A stretch of 64,000 nucleotides of DNA from Erythrobacter sp047872805 (lineage in GTDB: Bacteria > Pseudomonadota > Alphaproteobacteria > Sphingomonadales > Sphingomonadaceae). The stretch covers positions 4,839 through 68,838 of the forward strand of contig NZ_JBLQUK010000015.1 of NCBI RefSeq assembly GCF_047872805.1, given 5' to 3'. The position numbers were made by a program, and so were the translations under genes. Under the pieces are notes generated by a model. That model saw only the letters and a program-made list of their open reading frames with translations. It was not told the origin of the DNA and did not search any database. Shown piece after piece: positions 43,042-52,190 of the stretch (within the stretch, counting starts at the first letter, position 1; the number at the start of each line of letters is the position of its first letter).

Positions 43042-43218
43042 ATGGCTACCGTCAAGATCAAGCAGATCGGTTCGCCGATCCGCCGCCCCGAAAGCCAGCG
43101 CAAGATCCTCATCGGTCTTGGGCTGAATAAGATGAACAAGATCGTAGAGCGTCAGGACACTCCCGAAGTGCGCGGCGCGATCGCCAAGATCCCGCATCTG
43201 GTGCAGGTCATCGACTGA
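43042..43218 (+). CDS. rpmD: 50S ribosomal protein L30
   Basis: 58 residues: MATVKIKQIGSPIRRPESQR start and GLNKMNKIVERQDTPEVRG, ending KIPHLVQVID. Begins six bases after the rpsE stop. Followed by an intrinsic terminator instead of rplO, so the spc cluster is broken here. Confidence 0.96.
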   Translation: MATVKIKQIGSPIRRPESQRKILIGLGLNKMNKIVERQDTPEVRGAIAKIPHLVQVID

Positions 43219-43246
43219 CCACTCGCACAAGTGCGAAAGGTTTTGA

Positions 43247-43282
43247 AAAGCCCGCTATGCTTTGTGCATGGCGGGCTTTTTG
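43247..43282 (+). terminator. Rho-independent terminator after rpmD
   Basis: AAAGCCCGC / GCGGGCTTT arms around a loop containing an ATGC/GCAT inner stem, followed by TTTTTGC. 28 bases after the rpmD stop; ends the S10/spc transcript at least partly. Confidence 0.85.
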
Positions 43283-43451
43283 CTTTGTGTTTGAAAGTGT
43301 TGCGGCTCGCCACTTGGATCGGCGCGAGTGACAAAGACTGTTAGACACAGGGGGCTGTCGCCTTCGTGCTAGTGCAGCGCTCAGTGCGGTGATATGAACC
43401 GTGTTGGTGGGACGCTTGGCGGTTCTTCGGCATATTTAGGGGGTGTGGTAA

Positions 43452-43910
43452 ATGTCTGTAAATAAGATGAAAATTGGTGCGGTCACTGTCTGTGCTGCGG
43501 TTCTGGCATTGGGTGCAGCGGTTCCGACTATTGCGCAAAGTTCGTATGAGGAAGAGGTCAATCGCCTGTTGAACCTGACCCAGAATATCGCCAATTCGCG
43601 CGGATTCTCGTCGAGCCACGCCCGTTATAACGGGCAGCTGCGCAATAGCGAAGAACGCACTGTGACGCTCGATCTCAATTCGGGCACCAGCTATATGATG
43701 ATCGCACAGTGCGACCGCGATTGCAGCGATATCGACATGTGGCTCTATGATGAGAACGGCAATCTGATTGATGAGGACGTTCTGGTTGACGACACGCCGA
43801 TCGTTGAAGTGACCCCGATCCGTTCGGCGCGCTTTTCGCTGCGGACGCGGATGATTACTTGCAGCGTTGAACCCTGCTATTACGGCGTCGGCGTTTACGC
43901 TCAGCGGTGA
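43452..43910 (+). CDS. Secreted protein of unknown function inserted between rpmD and rplO
   Basis: 152 residues: signal peptide (KIGAVTVCAAVLALGAAVPT, cleavage near AQS at 28-30) and a mature beta-rich domain with two Cys pairs (AQCDRDCSDIDMWLYDENGN; ITCSVEPCYYGVG) reminiscent of bacterial pre-peptidase C-terminal (PPC-like) domains. No domain is certain. It has its own upstream spacer (233 bases after rpmD, behind a terminator) and a downstream terminator, so it is an independent unit within the ribosomal cluster. Confidence 0.75.
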   Translation: MSVNKMKIGAVTVCAAVLALGAAVPTIAQSSYEEEVNRLLNLTQNIANSRGFSSSHARYNGQLRNSEERTVTLDLNSGTSYMMIAQCDRDCSDIDMWLYDENGNLIDEDVLVDDTPIVEVTPIRSARFSLRTRMITCSVEPCYYGVGVYAQR

Positions 43911-43941
43911 TCGCGGCACTGCTGCGTTGAAGTTTGGGGCG

Positions 43942-43975
43942 GGGCAGAGGCCATTCAATGGCCTTTTCCCTGCCC
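43942..43975 (+). terminator. Nested hairpin terminator after the secreted-protein gene
   Basis: Inner AGGCCA-TTCAA-TGGCCT is followed by TTTCCC and enclosed by GGGCAG / CTGCCC. 32 bases beyond the stop at 43910. The TTTT lies inside the outer stem, so two folds compete. Confidence 0.5.
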
Positions 43976-44105
43976 ACGACTTTGGCGGCACTGCGCCCTG
44001 CATCCGCAATAGACCCTTGCACCGCCGCGCAACCTTCGCTATCGGCCCCGCTTCCCATAGCGCGCAGCCCGTCGAAGGGCCGTAAGAAAGCGAAAGCGAG
44101 TGCAC

Positions 44106-44636
44106 ATGAAACTTAACGACATCCGTGACAATGATGGTGCCCGTAAAGGGCGTATGCGTGTCGGCCGTGGTATCGGCTCAGGCAAGGGCAAGACCGCCGC
44201 GCGCGGCCAGAAAGGCCAGAAGAGCCGTTCCGGCGTTGCCGTAAAGGGCTTTGAAGGCGGGCAGATGCCGCTCCACATGCGCCTGCCAAAGCGCGGTTTC
44301 AACAATCCGTTTGGCAAGGATTTTGCCGAGGTGAATACCGGCATGGTGCAGAAATTCATCGACGCCGGCAATCTTGATGCGAAGGCAGATATCACTGAAG
44401 CTGCGCTGCGGGACTGCGGCCTGGTGCGCGGCGGCAAGGACGGCGTCCGGTTGCTGGGCAAGGGTGAGATCACCGCCAAGGTGAAAGTCTTTGTAACCGG
44501 CGCGACCAAGGGCGCAATTGCCGCTGTTGAAAAGGCTGGCGGCAGCGTCGAAGTGGCTGCGCCCGCTCAGCCCGAACATGAAAAGAAAGCTGCGCGCCGT
44601 GCAGCCAACACCGCTGCAAAGGCCGCAGCGAAGTAA
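44106..44636 (+). CDS. rplO: 50S ribosomal protein L15
   Basis: 176 residues from the ATG at 44106 (a GTG two codons earlier is possible). MKLNDIRDNDGARKGRMRVG and GRGIGSGKGKTAARGQKGQK are diagnostic. About 30 residues longer than E. coli L15, with an Ala/Lys-rich C-terminal tail (EHEKKAARRAANTAAKAAAK). Begins a separate rplO-secY-adk unit. Confidence 0.96.
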   Translation: MKLNDIRDNDGARKGRMRVGRGIGSGKGKTAARGQKGQKSRSGVAVKGFEGGQMPLHMRLPKRGFNNPFGKDFAEVNTGMVQKFIDAGNLDAKADITEAALRDCGLVRGGKDGVRLLGKGEITAKVKVFVTGATKGAIAAVEKAGGSVEVAAPAQPEHEKKAARRAANTAAKAAAK

Positions 44637-44796
44637 GATAGCTACATCGCCTCGGATGGATGCGGCAATCCTGGCTGCATCTGACCGGGGCGATGATATT
44701 TTCGGGCCGGGGGTTCGACAATCCTTCGCGCTGTTCCTATCTATGCCTGCATGACCGGGCACGTCCGGTCAAAAAGTCTAGGATCGACAAGAGACC

Positions 44797-46161
44797 ATGG
44801 CATCACGCGCCGATAACATCGCCAGCAATCTGAACCTCGGAAACTTCGCTCAGGCGACCGAGTTGCGGCAACGCATCTGGTTCACCATCGGAGCGCTGAT
44901 CGTCTTTCGGTTCCTCAGCTTCGTGCCGCTGCCGGGGATCAACCCGCTCGCTCTTGATGAGCTGGCGGCGCGGTCGCAGGGCACGATTGTCGATCTGTTC
45001 AACGCCTTTACCGGCGGTGCGCTGGCCAATATGAGCCTCATCGCGCTGGGTGTCATGCCCTATATCACAGCCTCGATCGTGGTGCAGATGGCTTCGGCAT
45101 TGCACCCTACGCTTGCCGCTCTCAAGAAAGAGGGCGCGACCGGGCGGCAGAAACTCAACCAATACACCCGTTATGGCACGGTATTCCTTTGCGCGATTCA
45201 GGGCTGGTTCTTGGCAACGGGCCTTGAAAGCTATGCCAGCACACAGGGCATCGAGGCGGTCATCAACCCCGGCTATGGTTTCCGCGCTGGTGCCGTCATC
45301 AGCCTTGTCGGCGGCACCATGTTCCTGCTGTGGCTGGGCGAACAGATTACCTCGCGCGGGATCGGCAACGGCGTTTCGCTGATTATCATGGCGGGCATTG
45401 TCGCGCAGTTCCCGACCTTTGCCTCCAACATGTTTGAAGGCGGACGCACCGGCGCTATTGCTCCTGCTATCATTATTGGTTTTCTGATCATGGTCGCAGC
45501 GTTGATCCTGCTCATCAGCTATGTCGAGCGGGCGCAGCGGCGGTTGCTGATCCAATATCCCAAGCGGGCCACTCAGCGCGGCATGATGCAGGCGGAAAAC
45601 TCCTATCTTCCGCTAAAACTCAACACCGCAGGCGTGATTCCGCCAATCTTCGCCAGTTCGCTGCTGTTGCTGCCTTTGACGATTTCGTCATTCGCGGGCA
45701 ATTCGGTGGATACGAGCAGCGGCTTTGGCTCGGTGATCGTGACGCTGAACCAATATCTTGCGCATGGTCAGGTGATCTACATGTTGCTGTATGCTCTCGG
45801 GATTGTGTTCTTCTGCTTTTTCTACACCGCAGTCGTGTTCGATCCGGAAGAGAACGCGGAGAACCTGAAGAAGAACGGCGGCTTCATTCCCGGCGTTCGC
45901 CCCGGCAAGCGCACCTCAGATTATCTCGAATATGTCCTGACCCGCATCACCGTGGTCGGCGCGTTTTACCTGACCGTGGTCTGCGTGGTGCCCGAATACA
46001 TGATCGCCCAAACCGGCATTCCGTTGTTCCTTGGCGGGACCAGTCTGCTCATCGTCGTCAACGTGACGGTCGATACGATCAGCCAGGTGCAATCGCATCT
46101 GTTGGCGCATCAATATGGCGATCTGATCAAGAAGGCGAAGCTGAAGGGCCGCATGCGTTAA
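44797..46161 (+). CDS. secY: Protein translocase subunit SecY
   Basis: 454 residues, ten transmembrane helices; the plug/pore signature ASIVVQMASALHPTLAALKK and the C-terminal loop RPGKRTSDYLEYVLTRIT are typical. Central channel of the Sec translocon in the inner membrane with SecE and SecG. 160 bases after rplO. Confidence 0.97.
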   Translation: MASRADNIASNLNLGNFAQATELRQRIWFTIGALIVFRFLSFVPLPGINPLALDELAARSQGTIVDLFNAFTGGALANMSLIALGVMPYITASIVVQMASALHPTLAALKKEGATGRQKLNQYTRYGTVFLCAIQGWFLATGLESYASTQGIEAVINPGYGFRAGAVISLVGGTMFLLWLGEQITSRGIGNGVSLIIMAGIVAQFPTFASNMFEGGRTGAIAPAIIIGFLIMVAALILLISYVERAQRRLLIQYPKRATQRGMMQAENSYLPLKLNTAGVIPPIFASSLLLLPLTISSFAGNSVDTSSGFGSVIVTLNQYLAHGQVIYMLLYALGIVFFCFFYTAVVFDPEENAENLKKNGGFIPGVRPGKRTSDYLEYVLTRITVVGAFYLTVVCVVPEYMIAQTGIPLFLGGTSLLIVVNVTVDTISQVQSHLLAHQYGDLIKKAKLKGRMR

Positions 46162-46232
46162 CGTCTGAATTCTTTCGGGCAGCAATCAGACACGCGGCGC
46201 AGGCGATCGCGTGACATTAGGGGGTTGGTTCT

Positions 46233-46880
46233 TTGAACATCATTCTTCTTGGTCCTCCCGGTGCGGGCAAGGGCACGCAAAGCGCAGGGCTGGTCGAACG
46301 CCATGGCATGAAACAGCTGTCGACCGGCGATATGTTGCGCGCGGCGGTCAAGGAACAAACACCGGTCGGGCTAGCGGCCAAGGCGGTCATGGACCGGGGT
46401 GAGCTGGTTTCAGATGAGATCGTATCTTCGCTGATCGATGAAAACCTTGCCGCTCTGGACACTGGCACCGGGGCCATCTTTGACGGCTATCCGCGCACTG
46501 CGGCGCAAGGCGAACAGCTGGACGAGCTGCTGGCCAAACATGGCCGCACGCTCGATCATGTTATTGAGCTTGAAGTGAATGTCGATGCATTGGTCGAACG
46601 GATCACCGGTCGCTTTTCCTGTGGCAATTGCGGCGCGCTGTATCACGACACCGCAAACCCGCCTGCCAAGGACGGCGTTTGCGACGTTTGCGGATCAACT
46701 GAATTCAAGCGCCGCCCCGATGACAACGAAGAAACGGTGCGCACCCGTATGGACGAATACCGCGCCAAGACAGCACCAATCCTGCCAGCCTATGAAGCGC
46801 GCGGTCTGGTTGCCCGGATCGACGGCATGGCCGGGATCGACGAAGTGGCCGGCGCAATCGATGCAGTGCTCGCCGGATAG
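46233..46880 (+). CDS. adk: Adenylate kinase
   Basis: 215 residues from a TTG at 46233 (MNIILLGPPGAGKGTQSAGL, P-loop). LID domain carries four cysteines (CGNCGALYHD, CDVCGS), the zinc-binding form. GYPRTAAQGEQLDELL is the NMP-binding signature. Converts AMP and ATP to 2 ADP. Follows secY as in many Proteobacteria; infA and rpmJ are not here. Confidence 0.95.
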   Translation: MNIILLGPPGAGKGTQSAGLVERHGMKQLSTGDMLRAAVKEQTPVGLAAKAVMDRGELVSDEIVSSLIDENLAALDTGTGAIFDGYPRTAAQGEQLDELLAKHGRTLDHVIELEVNVDALVERITGRFSCGNCGALYHDTANPPAKDGVCDVCGSTEFKRRPDDNEETVRTRMDEYRAKTAPILPAYEARGLVARIDGMAGIDEVAGAIDAVLAG

Positions 46881-46942
46881 TCCATTGGGCTTTCCAGTGC
46901 CCGGCAGTTCGCCTAGTCATGCGTGACAAGGAGGACGCAATC

Positions 46943-47707
46943 TTGCGCAGATCAATTATTTCTCTCACTGGCGCGGCGCTGGCCTTCGGGGCGTTGCCAG
47001 CGCAGGCCGAAGTGGTCGAAGCCGGACAGGATCACTTCATCACCCGCGCCGAAGCAGTGGTGGAGGCCGACCCCAAAGCCACGTGGCTCGCCCTCATCAG
47101 CCCGGCGCGGTGGTGGTCGAGCGAACACACTTGGTCCGCAGATGCCGCCAACCTTTCGCTGACGCCGCAAGCGGGCGGGTGCTTTTGCGAACGCATTCCC
47201 GAAGTGAATGAACCCGGGCGCTTCACCCTCGAAGGCAGCGTGGAGCACATGCGCGTCGTTCAGGCCTATCCTGAGGTTGCCTTGCGGATGGTCGGCGCGC
47301 TGGGCCCCTTGCAAAGCGAGCCGGTAACAGGCGTGCTCACCGTGGCGATCAGCGAAACTGAAGAGGGCACACGGATTGTCTGGGAATACAATGTCGGCGG
47401 TCAGATGCGTTACCCGGTGCCGGCCATATCGCGCGCGGTGGACGGGGTGATGAATTTGCAATTGAGCGGCCTGTCGCAATTGCTGGGGCAGGTGAGGGGG
47501 CCCGAGATGGCACCTGCTGCCGATGCGCCGGAAGCAGAGAGCGAAGCAGATGCGTCGGCGGCGGCTGCGCCGGAAACCACGTCCGAAACAGACGCCGAAA
47601 CGGATGCAACGGACGCTCCGGTTTCAATCGATCCTGAGACCGTGATTGGCGAAGGCCCCGGTTCGCCGTCGGTCGATGATGCTTTTGGTGATCTCAGCGA
47701 CGGTTGA
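46943..47707 (+). CDS. Secreted SRPBCC/START-like protein of unknown function
   Basis: 254 residues from a TTG at 46943, eight bases after AGGAGG; an ATG at 46919 precedes the SD and is less likely. Signal peptide (MRRSIISLTGAALAFGALPA), then an SRPBCC-type fold (EADPKATWLALISPARWWS, GTRIVWEYNVGG), then a ~60-residue Glu/Ala/Asp-rich tail (EAESEADASAAAAPE) probably disordered. Its position between adk and rpsM breaks the usual order. Function unknown; ligand-binding fold only. Confidence 0.72.
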   Translation: MRRSIISLTGAALAFGALPAQAEVVEAGQDHFITRAEAVVEADPKATWLALISPARWWSSEHTWSADAANLSLTPQAGGCFCERIPEVNEPGRFTLEGSVEHMRVVQAYPEVALRMVGALGPLQSEPVTGVLTVAISETEEGTRIVWEYNVGGQMRYPVPAISRAVDGVMNLQLSGLSQLLGQVRGPEMAPAADAPEAESEADASAAAAPETTSETDAETDATDAPVSIDPETVIGEGPGSPSVDDAFGDLSDG

Positions 47708-47833
47708 ATTGGCGCAGGCGGCGGTGCGCCGTTTCCCCCGGCGGGGCCGGTCCTGAGAATATCTGCGCTTGCCCGGTTGACGCAGCCGCCGAATCACCGT
47801 AAGCGCGCCGCTCATTCGACACGTTCGAACCCA

Positions 47834-47876
47834 GTCCGGCAGGCAAGGCCCTTGTGGTTTGCCGACCGGACTTTTG
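47834..47876 (+). terminator. Rho-independent terminator after the SRPBCC gene
   Basis: GTCCGG...CCGGAC arms with an inner GGCAA/TTGCC stem, followed by TTTTGC. 127 bases after the stop; isolates the rpsM unit. The rest of spacer 47708-48003 shows no gene. Confidence 0.7.
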
Positions 47877-48003
47877 CTGTTTGAAGGGAGGGCTAGCGGC
47901 TTTTCCTGAATGGCAAAGCCACGGTTAGGGCGCGTCATTTGTTGAGCGTTGAGATGGGGTGCCGGTTTCATATCGGGATACCCTGTGGAGCATGGAGAAT
48001 TAA

Positions 48004-48372
48004 GTGGCTCGTATTGCCGGGGTAAACATCCCCACCAACAAGCGCGTTATCATCGCGCTGACCTATATTCACGGAATTGGCCGCACCACGGCTGTTCAGA
48101 TTGCCGACAAGCTTGGCATTGCGCATAGCGCGCGCGTTCAGGATCTTTCCGATGAGGAAATCCTGCGTATTCGTGAGACGATTGACAGCGATCATCAGGT
48201 CGAAGGCGATCTTCGCCGCACGACCGCGATGAACATCAAGCGTCTGATGGATCTGCGCACCTATCGCGGTTTGCGCCACCGGAACGGCCTGCCCGTTCGC
48301 GGTCAGCGCACGCACACCAACGCCCGTACCCGCAAGGGCAAGGCCAAGCCGATCGCAGGGAAGAAGAAGTAA
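48004..48372 (+). CDS. rpsM: 30S ribosomal protein S13
   Basis: 122 residues from a GTG at 48004; ARIAGVNIPTNKRVIIALTY and RGLRHRNGLPVRGQRTHTNA are diagnostic. Intersubunit bridge protein of the 30S head. First gene of the alpha cluster, which lacks rpsD here. Confidence 0.97.
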   Translation: MARIAGVNIPTNKRVIIALTYIHGIGRTTAVQIADKLGIAHSARVQDLSDEEILRIRETIDSDHQVEGDLRRTTAMNIKRLMDLRTYRGLRHRNGLPVRGQRTHTNARTRKGKAKPIAGKKK

Positions 48373-48445
48373 GCATCAGGGTTGCCCGGCAAGGGCAGCC
48401 CGATCCGCTTTTCCCTTCCTCCTCAGTTAAAAGGAATACGAGACA

Positions 48446-48838
48446 ATGGCACGCGAACCGGGCGGCAAAATCAGGCGCCGCGACAGAAAGAACATTTCGA
48501 GCGGCGTTGCGCATATCAACGCCAGCTTTAACAACACCATGATCACCATCACCGATGCTCAGGGCAATGCGATCAGCTGGTCCAGCGCCGGCACGATGGG
48601 TTTCAAGGGCAGCCGCAAGTCAACCCCGTATGCAGCGCAGGTTGCTGCGGATGACGCGGGCAAGAAAGCGGCCGAACACGGTGTTCGCACGCTTGAAGTC
48701 GAGGTGAAAGGTCCGGGATCGGGCCGTGAAAGCGCGCTGCGCGGTCTCGCCGCTGTGGGCTTTAACATCACTTCGATCCGCGATGTGACGCCGATCCCGC
48801 ACAACGGTGTGCGCCCGTCAAAGCGCCGCCGGGTCTGA
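48446..48838 (+). CDS. rpsK: 30S ribosomal protein S11
   Basis: 130 residues; AHINASFNNTMITITDAQGN and GPGSGRESALRGLAAVGFNI. Platform protein, contacts E-site mRNA. SD AAAAGGAAT-type upstream. Confidence 0.97.
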   Translation: MAREPGGKIRRRDRKNISSGVAHINASFNNTMITITDAQGNAISWSSAGTMGFKGSRKSTPYAAQVAADDAGKKAAEHGVRTLEVEVKGPGSGRESALRGLAAVGFNITSIRDVTPIPHNGVRPSKRRRV

Positions 48839-48961
48839 TCTGAACCGGGGCGGTGGCCGCCTGGTCATCGCCGCTCACCGGGTCCGATCCCACGTCGGCA
48901 AAGACGCACCGGGCCCGCTCTCTTTTTTGAACCGCTTAGACAAGCGAACTAGGGGAAATCC

Positions 48962-50017
48962 ATGTCCGTCAACATGAAGAACTGGCAGGAACTCAAGAAA
49001 CCCAACGCTCTCGAAATCAAGGAAGGGAGCGACAAGCAGCGCAAGACGACCTTTGTCGCCGAGCCGCTCGAACGCGGCTTTGGTTTGACGCTGGGCAACG
49101 CTCTGCGCCGCGTGCTGCTCTCCTCGCTTCAGGGTGCCGCGATCACCTCGATCAAGATCGAGAACGTGCTCCATGAATTTTCGAGCCTTGCTGGCGTGCG
49201 CGAAGATGTGACCGACATGGTCCTCAACGTGAAGCAGATCGCGCTCAAGATGGAAGGCGAAGGGCCCAAGCGCCTGCAGCTTTCCGTGACCGGTCCGGCG
49301 ACCGTTAAGGCGGGCGATATTGCCGTGACCGGCGACATTGAAGTGATGAACAAGGACCTCGTCCTGTGCCATCTCGATGAAGGCGCGACGCTGAATATGG
49401 AACTGACGGCGGATGTCGGCAAGGGCTATTCGCCCGCTGTCGCCAACCGTCCGGCCGATGCGCCGATTGGGCTTATTCCGATCGATTCGCTTTATTCGCC
49501 GGTCCGTCAGGTGAGCTACAAGGTCGAAAATGCCCGTGTCGGACAGGAGCTTGATTATGACAAGCTCTCGCTGACGGTCGAAACCGATGGCACTGTTTCC
49601 CCTGAGGACGCCGTGGCTTATGCTGCGCGCATTCTTCAGGACCAATTGACGCTGTTCGTCCATTTCGAAGACGGCATCCCGCAGCCGCAGTCGGCCATGA
49701 TCGGCCACGCTGCAGCCCCGCAGGAAGACGATGCGAACCAGCTCAACCGTTACCTGCTCAAAAAGGTCGACGAACTGGAACTTTCGGTGCGTTCGGCCAA
49801 TTGCCTCAAGAACGACAACATCATCTATATCGGCGATCTGGTCCAGAAAACCGAAGCCGAGATGCTGCGGACGCCAAACTTTGGCCGCAAGTCGCTTAAC
49901 GAGATCAAGGAAGTGCTTTCCAGCATGGGCCTGCGTCTGGGCATGGACATCCCCGGATGGCCGCCTGAGAACATCGAGGAAATGGCCAAGAAGCTCGAGC
50001 AAGAGCTGCTTGGGTAA
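48962..50017 (+). CDS. rpoA: DNA-directed RNA polymerase subunit alpha
   Basis: 351 residues. N-terminal dimerisation domain (FVAEPLERGFGLTLGNALRR) and C-terminal UP-element-binding helices (LELSVRSANCLKNDNIIYIG; FGRKSLNEIKEVLSSMGLRL). Assembles RNA polymerase. Followed by a palindromic repeat then rplQ. Confidence 0.97.
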   Translation: MSVNMKNWQELKKPNALEIKEGSDKQRKTTFVAEPLERGFGLTLGNALRRVLLSSLQGAAITSIKIENVLHEFSSLAGVREDVTDMVLNVKQIALKMEGEGPKRLQLSVTGPATVKAGDIAVTGDIEVMNKDLVLCHLDEGATLNMELTADVGKGYSPAVANRPADAPIGLIPIDSLYSPVRQVSYKVENARVGQELDYDKLSLTVETDGTVSPEDAVAYAARILQDQLTLFVHFEDGIPQPQSAMIGHAAAPQEDDANQLNRYLLKKVDELELSVRSANCLKNDNIIYIGDLVQKTEAEMLRTPNFGRKSLNEIKEVLSSMGLRLGMDIPGWPPENIEEMAKKLEQELLG

Positions 50018-50024
50018 GGACACC

Positions 50025-50103
50025 GTCACCCCAGCGAGTGCTGGGGTCTCAGGCCAAGGGCGTTGTGCTTGCCGCCATAGAACCCAGCGTTCGCTGGGAT
50101 GAC
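50025..50103. repeat. Dispersed palindromic repeat between rpoA and rplQ
   Basis: ACCCCAGC-GAGT-GCTGGGGT (50028-50047) and CCCAGCG-TT-CGCTGGG (50083-50098) flank GCTTGCCGC, the layout also found at 28741-28820 upstream of rpsL. Confidence 0.7.
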
Positions 50104-50185
50104 AAAAAGGGGAAGGTCGGACCCCGATTTCCGACCAGCTACGGGCTACCTGATACGGGCCCATAACGAACGAAGGAAAAATTCA

Positions 50186-50608
50186 ATGCGTCACGGTATT
50201 TCGCAGCGCAAGCTGAGCCGCAAATCGGGTCACCGCACGGCCCTGTTCCGCAATATGGCAGCGGCTCTTATCAAGCACGAGCAGATCCTGACCACCGTTC
50301 CCAAGGCGAAGGAACTGCGCCCCTATGTTGAAAAGCTGATCACGCTGGCAAAGCGCGGCGGGCTTTCCAATCGCCGTCTGGCGCAGTCGCGGCTGCTTGA
50401 TGAGACGCAGCTCAAAAAGCTCTTCAGCACGCTTGCCGAGCGTTACAGCGACCGTGAAGGCGGCTATGTCCGCATCGTCAAGGCCGGCTATCGTGGCAGC
50501 GATGCGGCCCCGATGGCAATCATCGAACTGGTCGACCGCGATGTCGACGCGAAGGGTCAGGACAGCGGTCCGGTCATGAGCGAGCAAAGCGAATACGCCG
50601 AGGCGTAA
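50186..50608 (+). CDS. rplQ: 50S ribosomal protein L17
   Basis: 140 residues from the ATG at 50186 (MRHGISQRKLSRKSGHRTAL), preceded by GAAGGA. The longer frame from 50099 lies in the repeat spacer. ILTTVPKAKELRPYVEKLIT is conserved. Last ribosomal gene; a strong terminator follows. Confidence 0.96.
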   Translation: MRHGISQRKLSRKSGHRTALFRNMAAALIKHEQILTTVPKAKELRPYVEKLITLAKRGGLSNRRLAQSRLLDETQLKKLFSTLAERYSDREGGYVRIVKAGYRGSDAAPMAIIELVDRDVDAKGQDSGPVMSEQSEYAEA

Positions 50609-50630
50609 GCGTAGCCGCAAAGACGTTTGG

Positions 50631-50666
50631 AAGGGCCAGTGGAGCGATCCACTGGCCCTTTTCTTT
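50631..50666 (+). terminator. Rho-independent terminator of the alpha operon
   Basis: Perfect 13-base arms AAGGGCCAGTGGA / TCCACTGGCCCTT around a GCGA tetraloop, then TTCTTTT. 22 bases after rplQ. Confidence 0.92.
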
Positions 50667-50694
50667 TGTGCGCATGGCTTTAACTTCGCTGTCC

Positions 50695-52053
50695 ATGAGA
50701 AACCTGACCCTTGCAGCAGCCACGGTGTTGCTGGCCGCCAATCCCGCCGCCGCTCAATCCGCGCAGGAGCTCCTCGACACCCGCTATGACCGCGCGCTGG
50801 CGGCGGGCTACAAGGCGTTGATGCTGTGCAGCGCGATTGCCAACACCGAACGCAACGCTGGCGCTCTCACCCGGACGACCGAAAGCGTGCACGAATGGGA
50901 GCTGACCGGCATCTATCCCACGCTTGACCCAATCATTCGTGATCTACCCTTTGAGATCGTTCGCGCAGCTGATGGCCGCGTGAACCATGTCGAGGTGCAA
51001 TGGGCAACTGACATGGCTCCACGCTATGCTCGCCATGATGCGGGTGCGGGATGTAAGGTGCTGCCCATTGGTGCTTCTGCACCCGCAACAGATCGTTGGC
51101 CAAGCGATAGCTGGGAGAGGCCTTTCACCGTCATGCATTCGGCAGGTGGCGGCCCGCTGGCTGATGCTGCAAGAGCAGCTTTCACCAACGATTATGGCGA
51201 AGGCGCGCGCAGCACTGCGGTCATTGTTCTGGTCGATGGCTTAACCAAGGTCGCCGAGTTTGATGAAGGACGCCGCGGTGAGCCCCAGCGCACATGGTCG
51301 GTCGCCAAAAGCATCGCGGCAACATTGGTCGGAGCAGCGGTCCATCGCGGGGCAATCGACGTCAATCAATCCGCTGGGTTGGGCGCTGACCAAAGCGACC
51401 CGCGCCGCGCCATCACCATTGACCAGGCGCTGCGCATGGCAACCGGTCGCTATTCCGACACGCCGGGCAATCGGACCGATCCGCTGTATTGGGGAGGCTC
51501 GACGGTTGACGAGCGGGCGCAGGATTGGCCTCTTCTGCACATGCCGGGCACGGTGTTCCGCTATGCCAACAATGATACTCTTGCTGCCGTGCAAGCTATC
51601 GAAGCCACATTCGAGGCGCATCCGCCTGCCGAATTTTTTGCCAAGTTGGGTATGCATCACACGGTGGCGGAAACTGACTGGCAGGGGAACTATGTGCTTT
51701 CCAGCCAAGTTTGGGCCACAGCCGAGGACCTGGCGAAGTTGGGCCAACTCTACCTCAACGATGGTGTGCTGCCTGACGGTACGCGTATCCTGCCGAAGGG
51801 CTGGCGCGAATACGTCTCCTCCCCTTCAGGACCGCAGCCCGATGGGGCGTTTGGATATGGCGCTGGGTTCTGGTTGATGAACAAGAGTGATGGCGTGCCG
51901 CCCGACACTTTCGCTGCATTCGGCAATCGCGGGCAATATGTCGTCATCGTGCCAAGCCGCGATGTCGTGATCGTGCGAAGGGGAGAGGACCCGGTGGGTT
52001 CGCGGTTTGACATTGCCGCCTTTACCCGCGATGTGCTGGCGGCGCTTGACTGA
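50695..52053 (+). CDS. Serine hydrolase of the beta-lactamase class C / PBP4* family
   Basis: 452 residues from the ATG at 50695 (signal peptide MRNLTLAAATVLLAANPAAA). SVAKS gives the SxxK nucleophile, FRYANND the YxN motif, and the C-terminus contains FGNRGQYVVIVPSRDVVIVR as in the family. Periplasmic hydrolases of this group act as D-Ala carboxypeptidases, esterases or beta-lactamases; the substrate is not predictable. The preceding terminator at 50631-50666 lies 28 bases upstream, so its promoter must overlap it or be read through. Confidence 0.85.
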   Translation: MRNLTLAAATVLLAANPAAAQSAQELLDTRYDRALAAGYKALMLCSAIANTERNAGALTRTTESVHEWELTGIYPTLDPIIRDLPFEIVRAADGRVNHVEVQWATDMAPRYARHDAGAGCKVLPIGASAPATDRWPSDSWERPFTVMHSAGGGPLADAARAAFTNDYGEGARSTAVIVLVDGLTKVAEFDEGRRGEPQRTWSVAKSIAATLVGAAVHRGAIDVNQSAGLGADQSDPRRAITIDQALRMATGRYSDTPGNRTDPLYWGGSTVDERAQDWPLLHMPGTVFRYANNDTLAAVQAIEATFEAHPPAEFFAKLGMHHTVAETDWQGNYVLSSQVWATAEDLAKLGQLYLNDGVLPDGTRILPKGWREYVSSPSGPQPDGAFGYGAGFWLMNKSDGVPPDTFAAFGNRGQYVVIVPSRDVVIVRRGEDPVGSRFDIAAFTRDVLAALD

Positions 52054-52190
52054 AGTTATTCAGGCAAAGGCATCAAAACCTGAACGTTTCCTGCCAGTCT
52101 TGGTCAGAATCACCTCAGAATCGTTCATCTAAAAGGGATTCACAGTGAACGGAAATTCTTCCGTCACTGCCAACCCGAGGATGAACCGAC

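Noticed and set aside
46919..46942. ATG start for the SRPBCC gene at 46919
   Set aside because: The AGGAGG lies downstream of it and at ideal distance from the TTG at 46943, which also begins a clean signal peptide.
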